Assembly (NCBI RefSeq): GCF_009793335.1
Contig: NZ_WING01000001.1
Span: forward strand, 5,704,001 to 5,768,000
Direction of reading: 5' to 3'
Length of the DNA stretch: 64,000 bases
From: Actinomadura sp. J1-007
GTDB taxonomy: Bacteria; Actinomycetota; Actinomycetes; Streptosporangiales; Streptosporangiaceae
Shown here: positions 34,268-43,959 of the stretch, piece by piece
How positions within the stretch are numbered: position 1 is the first letter of the stretch
How the letters are laid out: every line of letters starts with the position of its first letter
Made by a program: the position numbers and the translations under genes
The notes under the pieces: generated by a model
Databases searched by the model: none
Told to the model about the DNA's origin: nothing
What the model saw: the letters and a program-made list of their open reading frames with translations, nothing else

Positions 34268-37200
34268 TCAGCCGTTGTGGCCGGGGCGGCCTCCGCCGTT
34301 GCCCCCGCCGTTGCCGCCGCCGGGGCCCGGATTCTCACCGTCGCCGGGTGACTCGCCGCCTCCGGGCTCCTCGCCGTCCCCGCCGGGCTTGCTCGGCGGG
34401 GGTGAACCGCCCGAGGGCGGCTTGGGGGAGTTGTGGCCGGGACGCTGCGTGTGCGGGGTGCGCGTGCCGGGCGTACGGGGCGACAGGCTGTTGCCGGGCC
34501 GCCCGTCGCCGGGCGCCTCGCTGTAGCCGCCGCCCGTCTGCACCGACGGGGAGCCGAACTCCTTCTGCTCGTACCCCTTGATGTTGACCGCGTTGCCCAT
34601 GTACGAGTTCCACATCTGCGCCGGGAGCTGCCCGCCGTAGGAGCCGTAGCCGGGGATGTTCAGCGGCCTGCCGTCGCTGCGGAACATAGACACCGTCGTC
34701 GCCATCTGCGGGATGAACCCGTTGAACCAGATCGCGGCGCCCTTGTCGGTCGTCCCCGTCTTGCCCGCGACGTCGCGCCCGTCGGGGAGCTGCGCGGCGC
34801 GGCCCGTGCCGCCCGCACGACCTGCTGCATGGCGTACGTGGCGTCGCGGGCGTTCTGCGAGCTGAACGCCTGGGCGGCCTTCTCGGTGAACGAGCGCGTG
34901 TGGTCCTTGTTGTCGGTGACCGACTTGACCACGAACGGCTTGCGGAACTTGCCCTCCGAGGCGAACGTCGCGTACACCCCGGCCTGCTCCACCGGGTGCA
35001 GCGACACCACGCCGAGCGGGAACGTCGGCGCGGACCGCTGCTCGGGCTTCATCCGGTCGGCCGGGATGCCCATCTTCTCGGCCATCTCGGCGATCTTCTC
35101 GGTGCCGATGTCCTGGCCGAGGTTGACGTACGCGGTGTTGATCGAGTGCTGGGTGGCGGTGACCAGGTTGACCTGGCCGAAGTTCTCGCCGCTGTCGTTC
35201 TTGATCGGGGTGCCCCGGAAGTACTGCGGGGAGCTGCCGTCGTAGGAGCTGGTCAGCGACTTGCCCGCGTCGAGGGCGGCGGCGAGCGCGATCGGCTTGA
35301 AGCCCGACCCGGCCTGCGCCCAGTCGCCGAACGCGCTGCTCAGCGCCTCGTTCAGGTAGTTGCGCCCGCCGTAGAACGCCAGCACCTGCCCGGTCGCCGG
35401 ATCGACCGACACCATCGCGGTGCGGATCTTCTTGCTCATCCCGGCCGGGACGTTCTGCGTGACCGACTGCCTGGCCGCGTCCATCAGCCGCTTGTCGAAC
35501 GTCGTCGTGATCTTCAGTCCGGAGCGGTTGATCTCGTCCTCGCTGTAGCCGCGGCGCTCGGTCAGCTCCTTCTTGGCCACGTTGACCATGTAGCCGCGCT
35601 GGCCCTTGAGGATGTTGGTGATCTTCTCCTTGACCGGCGCGGGGAACTTCATCGCGTTCGCCTCGGCCTGCGACACTGAGCCGTCCCGCACCATGTTGCC
35701 GACGACCGCGCGCCAGCGCTGCTCGGCGTAGGGCCGGTGCGCGCCGCTCGGGTCGGCGAAGTTGCTCGGCTGCTGGATCGCGGCGGCGAGGTAGGCGCCC
35801 TGCGCGGGCGTGAGCTCCTTGACGTCCTTGCCGTAGTACGCCTTGGCGGCGGCCTGCACGCCGTACGCGTCGCGGCCGAAGTAGATCGTGTTGAGGTACT
35901 GCTCCAGGATCCAGTCCTTGGACTTCTCCCGCCCGACCTTCAGGGAGACCATGATCTCCTTGAGCTTGCGGGTGACCGAGCGCTCCTTGCCGATGCCGCC
36001 GTAGTAGTTGCGGACCATCTGCTGGGTGATCGTGGAGCCGCCCTGGAGCTGCTCGCCCGTCGCGGTGGACCAGAACGCGCGCGCGGTGCCGGAGACCGAC
36101 ACCCCGGGGTCCTGGTAGAAGCTGCGGTTCTCGGCGGCGATCACGCCGTCGCGGACGCCCTTCGGAATCTGGTCGAGCTTGACCGCGTCGCGGTTGACGC
36201 CCGTCTTCGCGATCTGCGTCTTGCCGTCGGCGTAGTAGAACGTGGGGCCCTGCGCGATCGCCTGCTCCTGCGGGGACGGCACGGGGGTGAACAGGTAGGC
36301 GACGCCGAACGCCGCGACGCAGAACCCGATGAACGCGAGCAGGCCGAACAGGACGCGCCGCGCGTACCTGACCTTGCGGCTGCGCTGCTTCTTCGGGCCC
36401 TTGCCCCCGCCGCCACCGCCGCCGCGCCCGCGCCCTCCGCCCGGTCCGGCGGGGCCGCCCGCGTCCTTGGACGGGTCGGGGGCCTTGCCCTCCTCGGAGA
36501 CGGCCACGCCTTCGCGCGTCGCGTCCGCGCCGTCCTTGGCGTCCTTGGCGTCGTCGTCGCTGACGGCGCCGATCTCCTGGGTCTCGATGGACGCCTGGGC
36601 CGCGCGCTTCTCTGCCGCGCCGTTCAGGGCGCCGGTCGCCGGGGGAACGGTTTCGGGGGAGCCGGTGGCCTCGGGACCTCTTCCGGACGGGTCTGCTCGG
36701 CGGACCCGCTTTCCGGGGGAATCGTCTCCGCACGAGTCGCCGTGGAAGCGTCCACTTCTGCGGGAGTAGCCACGACTTCCGCAGAAGTCGCCGCGGGAGC
36801 ATCGCCTTCAGAAGGACTCGCGTCGGAAGAGTCGGCTTCGGTCGAAATCGTTTCGGCGGGAGTCTCCGCGGGAGCGTCAGGTCGGGGCGGGATCTCTTCG
36901 GCGCGAGTGGTCTCGGAAAGGCTGGATTGCGCCGGAATCGCTTCTGCCCGGGTCGCCGTGGAAGCGCTGGTTTCTACCGCGTCCTCGTCGTTGACGTCCT
37001 CGTCGGACACCGCGTCCTGTGAAGGCGCCTCTTCGGGGAGGCTCTCGCTCTCGGCGGCGTCCTCGGCGCCGTCCTTGGCGGCGTCCTCGCGGTCGGCCGT
37101 GAGCGTCGCGGTGGCGGATCTGGCGGACTCCGCCTCCGGCGCGGACGCGGAAACGCCCTCGGCGCCGCTGGAGACGGCGTCGCCGTCGAGCTCGTTCCCC

Positions 37201-37343
37201 GCCTCGGATCCGGTCGCGGGGGCGTCCTCCCCGCTCCCGGGCCCGGCGGCCGGTCCGCCGCCCGAGACCGGGGCCTCGCCCGGATTCGTGTCACCGGGCC
37301 CGGCGGGACTGCCGCCCCCCGGGCTCTTCTCGCTACTGCTCAC
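34268..37343 (-). CDS. Class A penicillin-binding protein (transglycosylase-transpeptidase), two frameshifts
   Basis: Repairing one base near GGG at 36673-36675 and one at CCC at 34812-34814 gives a 1,025-residue bifunctional enzyme that polymerises and cross-links peptidoglycan. An unusual acidic N-terminal tail of about 280 residues with STATRAExIP-like repeats comes first, then a membrane helix (VLFGLLAFIGFCVAAFGVAY). The transglycosylase domain has AAENRSFYQDPG, GGSTITQQMVRNYY and ILEQYLNTIYFGRDAYG. The transpeptidase domain has the SxxK serine in GSGFKPIALA, SIN, and KTGTTDKG; the second frameshift sits shortly before KTG. The C-terminus is Gly/Pro-rich. The start is GTG. Class A enzymes are essential or near-essential in many actinobacteria, so real inactivation is doubtful. 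Confidence 0.92.
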
Positions 37344-37616
37344 AAGCCCCCCGTGATGTTTTCGTTACCGACGATACCTGAGGGGGATGGGGCGTTCGGC
37401 CGTTCATTGCACACTCCCATGGCCTCCCTTGAGAAGGACGAACGGCCGCGCCGCCCGGTTGTCGTGACGACCGTCGCAATGGCGTTCCTGTGCACTCCCG
37501 GCCGCCGCGCGCGTTCCGTCCCCCTCGGCTTCTCCGTCCGCCGGAACGGCGAGCGGCGGGTCGCCCGAAACCGGGCTCCCCGCCGCGCCGTACCCGCGGA
37601 CGTCGTCAGATTCCGG
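37344..37616. other. Intergenic region, inverted GGCCGTTC/GAACGGCC repeat
   Basis: The gap between the PBP start and the FKBP stop holds GGCCGTTC at about 37397 and its complement GAACGGCC at about 37440. This could be a terminator for the FKBP gene or a regulatory stem for the PBP gene. AT-richer sequence near 37354-37372 suits the PBP promoter. Confidence 0.4.
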
Positions 37617-38753
37617 TCATTTGACGAGCGTGCCGAGGATGTCGACCACGAAGACGAGCGTGTCGTCGCCCTTGATGCCGGCCTGCGGCGCGCCCTTCTT
37701 CCCGTAGCCCTCGCTCGGCGGCAGGACGAGCATCACGCGGCTGCCGACCTTCTGGCCCGTCAGGCCCTTGTCGAAGCCGGGGACGGTGCCGCCCGTGCCG
37801 ATCGGGAACTTGGCCGGGACGCCCTGCTGGTAGCTGGAGTCGAAGACCTTGCCGTTGCGCCAGAGCTGGCCCTGGTAGTTGACGATCGCCTGGTCGCCCT
37901 TGGCGAGCGGCTTGCCGGTGCCCTCGGTGAGGACCTTGGTCTGGAGCTTGTCCGGGGCGTCGGCCTTGGGAACGGTGACCTTCGGCGCCTCGCCGGGCTT
38001 GCCGTTCTCGACCTTCGGCAGCTCCTTGTCGTCGAGCTTCTTCTCGGTGCCCTGCGGCCCGGCGTTCTTGTGGGCGGCGCCCTGGACGTCCACCACGAAC
38101 ACCAGCGAGTCGCTCGGCGAGACCCCGAGCTGCTGGCCCTCCTGCCCGAAGCCCTGGCCCGGCGGGATCTCCAGGACCACCCGGCTGCCCACGGTCTGCC
38201 CGACCAGGCCCTTGTCGAGCCCCTTGACGCCGCTCTTGCCGAGGACGAGCGGCTTGTCGGCCGCCTGCTGCTGCTTCGGGTCGAACGACGAGCCGATCTG
38301 CTTGCTCGTGCTGCCCTTGGCGTCGTCGCCGGTCTTCTTGGCCCACTGGTAGAAGGCGTACTTGACGAACGTGGTGTCGCCGGCCGCGATCTTCTCCCCG
38401 GAGCCCTTGATCGCCGTAGAGACCTTGAGCTTCTTGCCCGGCTCCAGGTCCTTGGGGATCTTCACCTTGGGCGCCTGGCCGAACGTGCCCGACACCTCGA
38501 CCTTCGGCCCCGGCCGCGTCACGTAGTAGGTGGTGCCGCCCGCGATGACCAGCACGACCACCACCAGACCCGCGATCATCCAGCGCCGCCGCTTGCGCGC
38601 CTGCGCCGCGGTCAGCCCGGACGGCCGCGGCCCTCCGCTCCCGCGCCCGGCGCTGATGCCGTGGGGCGTGAACTCCGGGCTCCGGATGCTCTTGGCGTTG
38701 GGAAGGTTGGCCTTCACCGCCGGCTTGCCCCGGGGCTTGTCATCCTCGGACAT
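37617..38753 (-). CDS. Membrane-anchored protein with two FKBP-type prolyl isomerase domains
   Basis: The 378-residue protein starts with a cytoplasmic segment of about 55 residues and a membrane helix (MIAGLVVVVLVIAGGTTYYV). Two FKBP domains follow, presumably outside: residues about 90-230, with SRVVLEIPPGQGFG and LVFVVDVQG, and about 255-378, with IVNYQGQLWRNGKVFDSSY, VPGFDKGLTGQKVGSRVML and PPSEGYG. The second matches the family better in its active-site residues; the first is longer with an insert. It probably helps fold secreted proteins. It lies upstream of the PBP gene on the same strand, but 270 bases apart. Confidence 0.93.
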   Translation of the reverse strand: MSEDDKPRGKPAVKANLPNAKSIRSPEFTPHGISAGRGSGGPRPSGLTAAQARKRRRWMIAGLVVVVLVIAGGTTYYVTRPGPKVEVSGTFGQAPKVKIPKDLEPGKKLKVSTAIKGSGEKIAAGDTTFVKYAFYQWAKKTGDDAKGSTSKQIGSSFDPKQQQAADKPLVLGKSGVKGLDKGLVGQTVGSRVVLEIPPGQGFGQEGQQLGVSPSDSLVFVVDVQGAAHKNAGPQGTEKKLDDKELPKVENGKPGEAPKVTVPKADAPDKLQTKVLTEGTGKPLAKGDQAIVNYQGQLWRNGKVFDSSYQQGVPAKFPIGTGGTVPGFDKGLTGQKVGSRVMLVLPPSEGYGKKGAPQAGIKGDDTLVFVVDILGTLVK

Positions 38754-38981
38754 GGTTCCTCACTCGCTCCGGGCTCGACGACATCACGAAAGTGACCACC
38801 CTTCCAGCGCCGATCTAAGAACAGCGTGAAATCCGTGCAAAGGAGGCCGACCCGCAATCTACCGGTCCCTCCTGCGGTCGCCAGGGTGCGCGGCGACGGG
38901 GAAGCCGCCAGGATACTGCCCCGCCCCGCCCGCGTCCCCCACCTCACCGTCCCGTCCCGCCCCTCTCAGCAACCGGCGCGG

Positions 38982-39404
38982 TCAGGGACGCCCGCGCCCC
39001 GCGGCCCGCTTCAGCAGGTACGGCACCATCAGCCGGTGGATCGGCGCGACGACCGCCCACAGCGCGCGGCCCGGCCTCCGCCGGTAGGACACCGACGTGG
39101 TCCAGCGCGCCGTCCCGCCGTCGAGGCGCAGGGTGAGGCGCGCGGTCATCAGCGCCGATTCGAGTCGCAGCCGGACGGCGCCGTCCTCGCGCCCGGTGAT
39201 CGCCCAGCCCAGCACGTGATCGGGCGACGGGCGCGGCCCCAGCCGCAGGCCGAGGACCGCCCGCCATCCCACCAGCAGGAAGGCCCGCACGGGCGCGGGC
39301 GCCTCCTCGAACACGTCCCGCGTCCACGCCTCGGCCGACCGCCCGTCCCCGGGCCTGACCGGCACGCTGAACGCGTCGCCGTAGTCGCCGTCCTCCGCCA
39401 CCAC
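38982..39404 (-). CDS. DUF2867-family protein (140 aa)
   Basis: The protein follows the DUF2867 pattern, a SRPBCC-like ligand-binding fold: EAWTRDVFEEAPAPVRAFLL, LGWAITGREDGAVRLRLES, and WTTSVSYRRRPGRALW followed by APIHRLMVPYLLKRA. Family members have no settled biochemical role. The GTG at 39404 (or the next codon, also GTG) lies just after GGGAGG. It is a single short gene between the FKBP gene and tRNA-Arg. Confidence 0.78.
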   Translation of the reverse strand: MVAEDGDYGDAFSVPVRPGDGRSAEAWTRDVFEEAPAPVRAFLLVGWRAVLGLRLGPRPSPDHVLGWAITGREDGAVRLRLESALMTARLTLRLDGGTARWTTSVSYRRRPGRALWAVVAPIHRLMVPYLLKRAAGRGRP

Positions 39405-39543
39405 GCACCTCCCGGGCCGCGACCGATCACCGCTCCCGTTCTACCGCCGCCTTCCCGGCGCGCGTGATCGGGGGGCACAGGGCGGCACATGTCGGGCGTG
39501 GATCGTGGGCCGCCGGCGCATGCTCGCGCGGGGAAGGGGAGAG

Positions 39544-39617
39544 CGCGCCCGGCAGGATTCGAACCCGCGACCGTCGGTTTAGAAGACCGATGCTCTGTCC
39601 AACTGAGCTACGGGCGC
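39544..39617 (-). tRNA. tRNA-Arg (anticodon TCT)
   Basis: Read on the minus strand, it starts GCGCCCGTAGCTCAGTTGGA. The acceptor stem GCGCCCG pairs with CGGGCGC. The anticodon stem TCGGT/ACCGA with loop CTTCTAA gives anticodon TCT, for the rare AGA codon. The T arm contains GGGTTCGAATCC. CCA is not encoded. Confidence 0.95.
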
Positions 39618-39666
39618 CCCTGACACCGGACCCGCCTTCGCGGAATGCCCCCAGGTCGAGACCGGT

Positions 39667-39692
39667 ATCCGGCACCCGGCCGGGTGCCGGAT
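39667..39692. repeat. Perfect 26-base palindrome upstream of tRNA-Arg
   Basis: ATCCGGCACCCGG is followed at once by its exact complement CCGGGTGCCGGAT. It lies 50 bases upstream of the leftward tRNA-Arg and 150 bases ahead of the rightward phosphotransferase gene. It could be an operator or a cruciform/terminator element. Confidence 0.65.
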
Positions 39693-39842
39693 CATAGTGT
39701 AGAGCGGGCCGCCCCCAGGCTCCACATCTATACCTCGTAGGCCGTTGCCGGTCATCCTGGTGGTTTTCGGACAACTCCGAGGAAGCCGCCAGTTCGGGTG
39801 GCGTGGTTCGGTGTGGGCGGTGCCCGGAGCGTCATATCTTGT

Positions 39843-40640
39843 ATGGCTGTGGCGGTGAACATTGAGGTTCCGCTCTCCGGCGGGGATGTCACGGAGGGCG
39901 TCGTGCGGGTGGGGGACACGGTCCGCAGGCCGTTCCGCCCGCACACTCCGGCGGTGCACGGGCTGCTCCGCCATCTCGAACGGGTCGGGTTCGACGGCGC
40001 GCCGCGCGTGCTCGGCGTGGACGAGCGGGGCCGGGAGATCCTGAGCTGGATGCCGGGGAACGTCCCGCACCGGCCGCTTCCCCGGTACGCGGTGACGGAC
40101 GAGGCGTTGCGGGGCGTGGCGGCGCTGCTGCGCGGCTACCACGACGCGGTCGGCTCGTACGAGCCCCCGCCGGACGCCCCCTGGGACTCCGCCGCGTCCA
40201 ACCTGGACGGCCCGCCGGAGCTGATCGGGCACTGCGACGTGACGCCGGACAACGTGGTGTTCAGCGGCGGCAAGCCCTACGCGCTGATCGACTTCGATCT
40301 CGCGCGGCCCACGACGCGGCTGTACGACGTGGTGACGACGCTGCGGCACTGGGCGCCGATCGCCGACCCGGTCGACCGCGACGCGCTGCTGTACGGGGCG
40401 GACGTGGGGAAGCGGATCCGGGTGTTCTGCGACGCGTACGGCCTGGATCGTGACAGCAGGCGCGACCTGCTGCCCGCCGCGCGGCTGAGGTTCGAGCGGT
40501 CGTACCAGGCGATGCGGCTGCGCGCCGAGCAGGTCGGCGGCGGCTGGGCCCGGATCTGGCACGGCGGCGCGGGGCCGCGCATCCGCCGCGCGCAGGACTG
40601 GCTCGAACGCAACTGGGACGAGCTCGAAGCCGCCCTCTGA
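39843..40640 (+). CDS. Aminoglycoside phosphotransferase-family kinase (265 aa)
   Basis: This small kinase-fold phosphotransferase has the catalytic loop [15 protein letters not shown], the metal-binding segment [11 protein letters not shown], and a shortened N-lobe ([20 protein letters not shown]). The actual substrate is unknown; these proteins are common in actinobacteria and seldom confer resistance. The ATG at 39843 has no ribosome binding site, and TATCTTGT lies just ahead, so translation may be leaderless. The upstream in-frame start at 39798 would add 15 unlikely residues. Confidence 0.85.
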   Translation: MAVAVNIEVPLSGGDVTEGVVRVGDTVRRPFRPHTPAVHGLLRHLERVGFDGAPRVLGVDERGREILSWMPGNVPHRPLPRYAVTDEALRGVAALLRGYHDAVGSYEPPPDAPWDSAASNLDGPPELIGHCDVTPDNVVFSGGKPYALIDFDLARPTTRLYDVVTTLRHWAPIADPVDRDALLYGADVGKRIRVFCDAYGLDRDSRRDLLPAARLRFERSYQAMRLRAEQVGGGWARIWHGGAGPRIRRAQDWLERNWDELEAAL

Positions 40641-40687
40641 CGCCCCGCCCCGGCGTGCGCGGGACGGGCCCGTACGCCATATCGTCT

Positions 40688-41661
40688 ATGACCGTGACAA
40701 AGGGGCAGAGCAGGGCGATCGGCCTGCTTGCGGGGGTCGCGCTCGACGCCGCGTTCGGCGATCCGCGGCGCGGGCACCCGGTGGCGGCGTTCGGGCGTAC
40801 GGCCGCGTACCTGGAGCGGAAGGTCCACGCCGACTCCCGGGCGCGGGGCGCGGCGTACACGGCGGTGCTCGTCGGCGGCGCGGGCGCGCTCGGCCTCGCC
40901 GCCGAACGGCTCGCGGCGCGGAGCCCGTGGGCGCGCGCGGCCTGCACGGCGGCGGCGACCTGGGCGGTCCTCGGCGGGACGTCGCTCGGGCGCGAGGGCC
41001 GTTCGATGGCGCGGCACCTGGAGTGCGGCGACGTGGAGGCGGGACGGGCGCGGCTGGCGCACCTGTGCGCCCGCGACCCCGCCGGGCTGGGCGCGCCGGA
41101 GCTGGCCCGCGCGACCGTGGAGTCGGTCGCCGAGAACACCTCCGACGCCGCGATCGCCCCGCTGTTCTGGGGCGCGGTCGCGGGCGTCCCCGGTCTGCTC
41201 GCCTACCGGGCGATCAACACGCTGGACGCGATGGTCGGCTACCGCAGCCCCCGCTACGCGAACTTCGGGTGGGCGTCCGCCCGCCTCGACGACGCCGCCA
41301 ACTGGCTGCCCGCGCGGCTGACCGGCGTCCTCACGGTCGCGTGCGCGCCGTTCGCCGGAGGACGGCCGCGCGAGGCGTGGCGGATGCTCGTCCGGGACGG
41401 CGGGGCGCACCCCAGCCCCAACGCGGGACGTTGCGAGGCGCCGTTCGCGGGGGCCCTGGGCGTACGGCTCGGGGCGCCAACGCCTACCACGGGCAGGTCG
41501 AGCGGCGGCCGGAGATGGGGGACGGGCGCGCGCCCGGAGTCGGCGACGTGCGGCGCGCGGTACGGCTGTCCGGGGCGGTCACGTCGGCGGCGGCCGTCGT
41601 GTGCGCGGCGCTGGCGTGGTGGACGCGGCGGACGCCGCCGCGGCGGGAAGGGGCGGGATGA
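40688..41661 (+). CDS. cobD: Adenosylcobinamide-phosphate synthase, frameshifted
   Basis: CobD/CbiB is a membrane enzyme that attaches aminopropanol to adenosylcobyric acid in cobalamin synthesis. Visible motifs are [39 protein letters not shown] and [20 protein letters not shown]. One base is missing in GGGG at 41471-41474; adding it restores [20 protein letters not shown] and a normal 324-residue product. It ends in ATGA, overlapping the start of cobQ, so the two are translationally coupled. The ATG at 40688 is the family-typical start. Confidence 0.92.
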
Positions 41662-43162
41662 GCGGGGCTCTGCTGGTCGCGGGAACGACGTCCGACGCGG
41701 GCAAGAGCGTCCTGACGGCCGGGATCTGCCGGTGGCTGGCGCGGCAGGGGTGAGCGTCGCGCCGTTCAAGGCGCAGAACATGTCGCTCAACTCCATGGTC
41801 ACGGCGGACGGCGCGGAGATCGGCCGCGCGCAGTACATGCAGGCCCAGGCGGCGCGCGTCGAGCCGCGCGCGGCGATGAACCCCGTCCTGCTGAAGCCGG
41901 GCAGCGACCGCCGCAGCCAGGTCGTCGTGCTGGGACGGCCGGTCGCCGAGGTGGACGCCACCCAGTACGGCGCGCACAAGGAGCGGCTGCGCGCGGTCGT
42001 CGCGGACTGCCTCGCCGAGCTGCGCGCCGCCCACGACGTGGTGGTCTGCGAGGGCGCCGGGTCGCCCGCGGAGATCAACCTGCGCGCCGGCGACATCGTC
42101 AACATGGGCCTCGCCCGCGCCGCGGACCTGCCGGTGATCGTGGTCGGCGACATCGACCGGGGCGGGGTGTTCGCCTCGCTGTACGGGACGGTCGCGCTGC
42201 TCGAACCCGCCGACCAGGCGCTGATCGCGGGGTTCGTCGTCAACAAGTTCCGGGGCGCGGCCGAGCTGCTCGCGCCGGGCCTGGACCAGCTGGAGGCGCT
42301 CACGGGACGTCCGACGCTGGGCGTCCTGCCGTGGACGCTCGGCCTCTACCTCGACTCGGAGGACACGCTCGCGCTGGACGCGCGGCCCCGCGAGGACGCG
42401 CGCGGCCCGTACGGGCGGGAGACGCTGCGGATCGCGGTGGTGCGGTTCCCGCGGATCTCCAACTTCACCGACCTGGACGCGCTGGCCTGCGAGCCCGGCG
42501 TCGCCGTCCGGTACGCGGCGAGCCCCGGCGACCTCGCCGACGCCGACCTCGTCGTCCTGCCGGGTACGCGCGCGACGGTGCACGACCTCGCCTGGCTGCG
42601 CCGCACCGGCCTCGCGGACGAGATCGCGCGGCGCGCCGCCGACGGGCGCCCGGTGCTCGGCGTCTGCGGCGGCCACCAGATGCTGGCCCGCGAGATCCAC
42701 GACGACGTCGAGTCGGGGGCCGGACGGGTCGAGGGGCTCGGGCTGCTCCCGGCGCGCGTCCGCTTCGACGCGGCGAAGACCCTGGCGCGGCCGGAGGGGA
42801 GCGCGTACGGCGAGCCCGTCACCGCGTACGAGATCCACCACGGCGTCGTGGACGTCGAGGGCGGCGAGCCGTTCCTCGACGGCTGCCGCGTCGGCGCGGT
42901 GTACGGGACGACCTGGCACGGCGCGATGGAGAACGACGCGTTCCGGCGGGCGTTCCTCGCCGACGTGGCGCGCAGGGCCGGGCGCGACTTCACGCCCGCG
43001 CCGGACGTGTCGTTCGCCGCGCTGCGGGAGGCCACGCTCGACCGGCTCGGCGACCTCGTGGCCGATCACCTCGACACCGGCGCGCTGTGGCGGCTCATCG
43101 AGAAGGGCGCGCCGTCCGGGCTGCCCGTCGTCCCGCCCGGCGGCGCCCCGCCGATCGCCTGA
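41658..43162 (+). CDS. cobQ: Cobyric acid synthase, frameshifted near the N-terminus
   Basis: CobQ amidates four side chains of adenosylcobyrinic acid a,c-diamide, using ATP and glutamine. The N-terminal dethiobiotin-synthetase-like ATPase domain has [20 protein letters not shown], then, after a one-base repair in GGGG at 41747-41750, [35 protein letters not shown] and [17 protein letters not shown] follow. The C-terminal glutamine amidotransferase domain carries the nucleophile Cys in [14 protein letters not shown] and the His in YEIHHG. Without the repair, a stop codon falls after 31 residues. The repaired length of 501 is normal. No other cobalamin genes are in the window. Confidence 0.94.
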
Positions 43163-43183
43163 CCGGGCCGCCGCCGGCCGTCT

Positions 43184-43198
43184 TGGAGCGGCGTTCCA
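43184..43198. promoter_or_regulatory. Dyad upstream of the TetR gene, candidate operator
   Basis: TGGAGCGGCGTTCCA is close to a palindrome (outer arms TGGA/TCCA and inner CG/CG match). It lies 20-34 bases ahead of the TetR start, the usual place for autoregulation. Confidence 0.5.
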
Positions 43199-43217
43199 GC
43201 CATGCCAGGATGAGCCC

Positions 43218-43904
43218 ATGGCGACCAAGGGGCAGCGGGGCGAACGGCGCGCGGGCGCGCTCTCCAAGGAGCGGATCGTCGAGGCCGCGATCGAGATCCT
43301 CGACGCCGAGGGCGGAGGCGCCCTGACCTTCCGCGCTCTGACCGCCCGCTTGGAGACGGGCAGCGGGGCGATCTACTGGCACGTCGCCAACAAGGACGAG
43401 CTGCTCGCGGCGGCCACCGGAGAGATCATCGACCGGGCCATGGCCGAGGCGGTCGGCGGCGCGGAGCCGCGCGAGGCCATCCGCACCATCGCCCTCGGGA
43501 TCTTCGACGCGATCGACGCCCACCCCTGGGTCGGCGCCCAGCTCCCCCGGGAACCGTGGCAGGCCGCGATGATGCGGATCTTCGAGGGCATCGGCGGACG
43601 GCTCCAGGCGCTCGGCGTCCCCGAGCGCGCGCGGTTCGACTGCGCGTCCGCCCTGGTGAACTACATCCTCGGCGTCGCCGGGCAGAACGCCGCGAACGCC
43701 CGCGTCTTCGCGGGCGAGGTGGACCGGACGGCCTACCTCACGGCCATCGCCGAGCGGTGGGCGCAGCACGACCCCGCGCAGTTCCCGTTCGTACGCCAGG
43801 TGGCCGCGCAGTTGGGCGAGCACGACGACCGCGAGCAGTTCCTCGCCGGGATCGACCTCATCCTGGCCGGCATCGCGGCCGTCTCCCGGCCTGATGACAA
43901 GTAA
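43218..43904 (+). CDS. TetR-family transcription regulator
   Basis: The N-terminal HTH is clear (SKERIVEAAIEILDAEGGGA, TFRALTARLETGSGAIYWHV). The C-terminal ligand domain fits the TetR_C group with the pattern FDAIDAHPWVGAQLPREPW. It is a 228-residue cytoplasmic repressor. A dyad lies just upstream. It may control itself and the secreted hydrolase gene that follows 55 bases downstream; no efflux pump is adjacent. Confidence 0.92.
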   Translation: MATKGQRGERRAGALSKERIVEAAIEILDAEGGGALTFRALTARLETGSGAIYWHVANKDELLAAATGEIIDRAMAEAVGGAEPREAIRTIALGIFDAIDAHPWVGAQLPREPWQAAMMRIFEGIGGRLQALGVPERARFDCASALVNYILGVAGQNAANARVFAGEVDRTAYLTAIAERWAQHDPAQFPFVRQVAAQLGEHDDREQFLAGIDLILAGIAAVSRPDDK

Positions 43905-43959
43905 GTGCTCGCTGGTTAAGATCACCCTGCTCTTCTGAACTTCCTTCATCTTTCGCGGG

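Noticed and set aside
41735-41775. Programmed frameshifting in cobQ or cobD
   Set aside because: No slippery heptamer or pseudoknot was seen, and cobQ normally needs no frameshift. Single-base loss in a G run is simpler.
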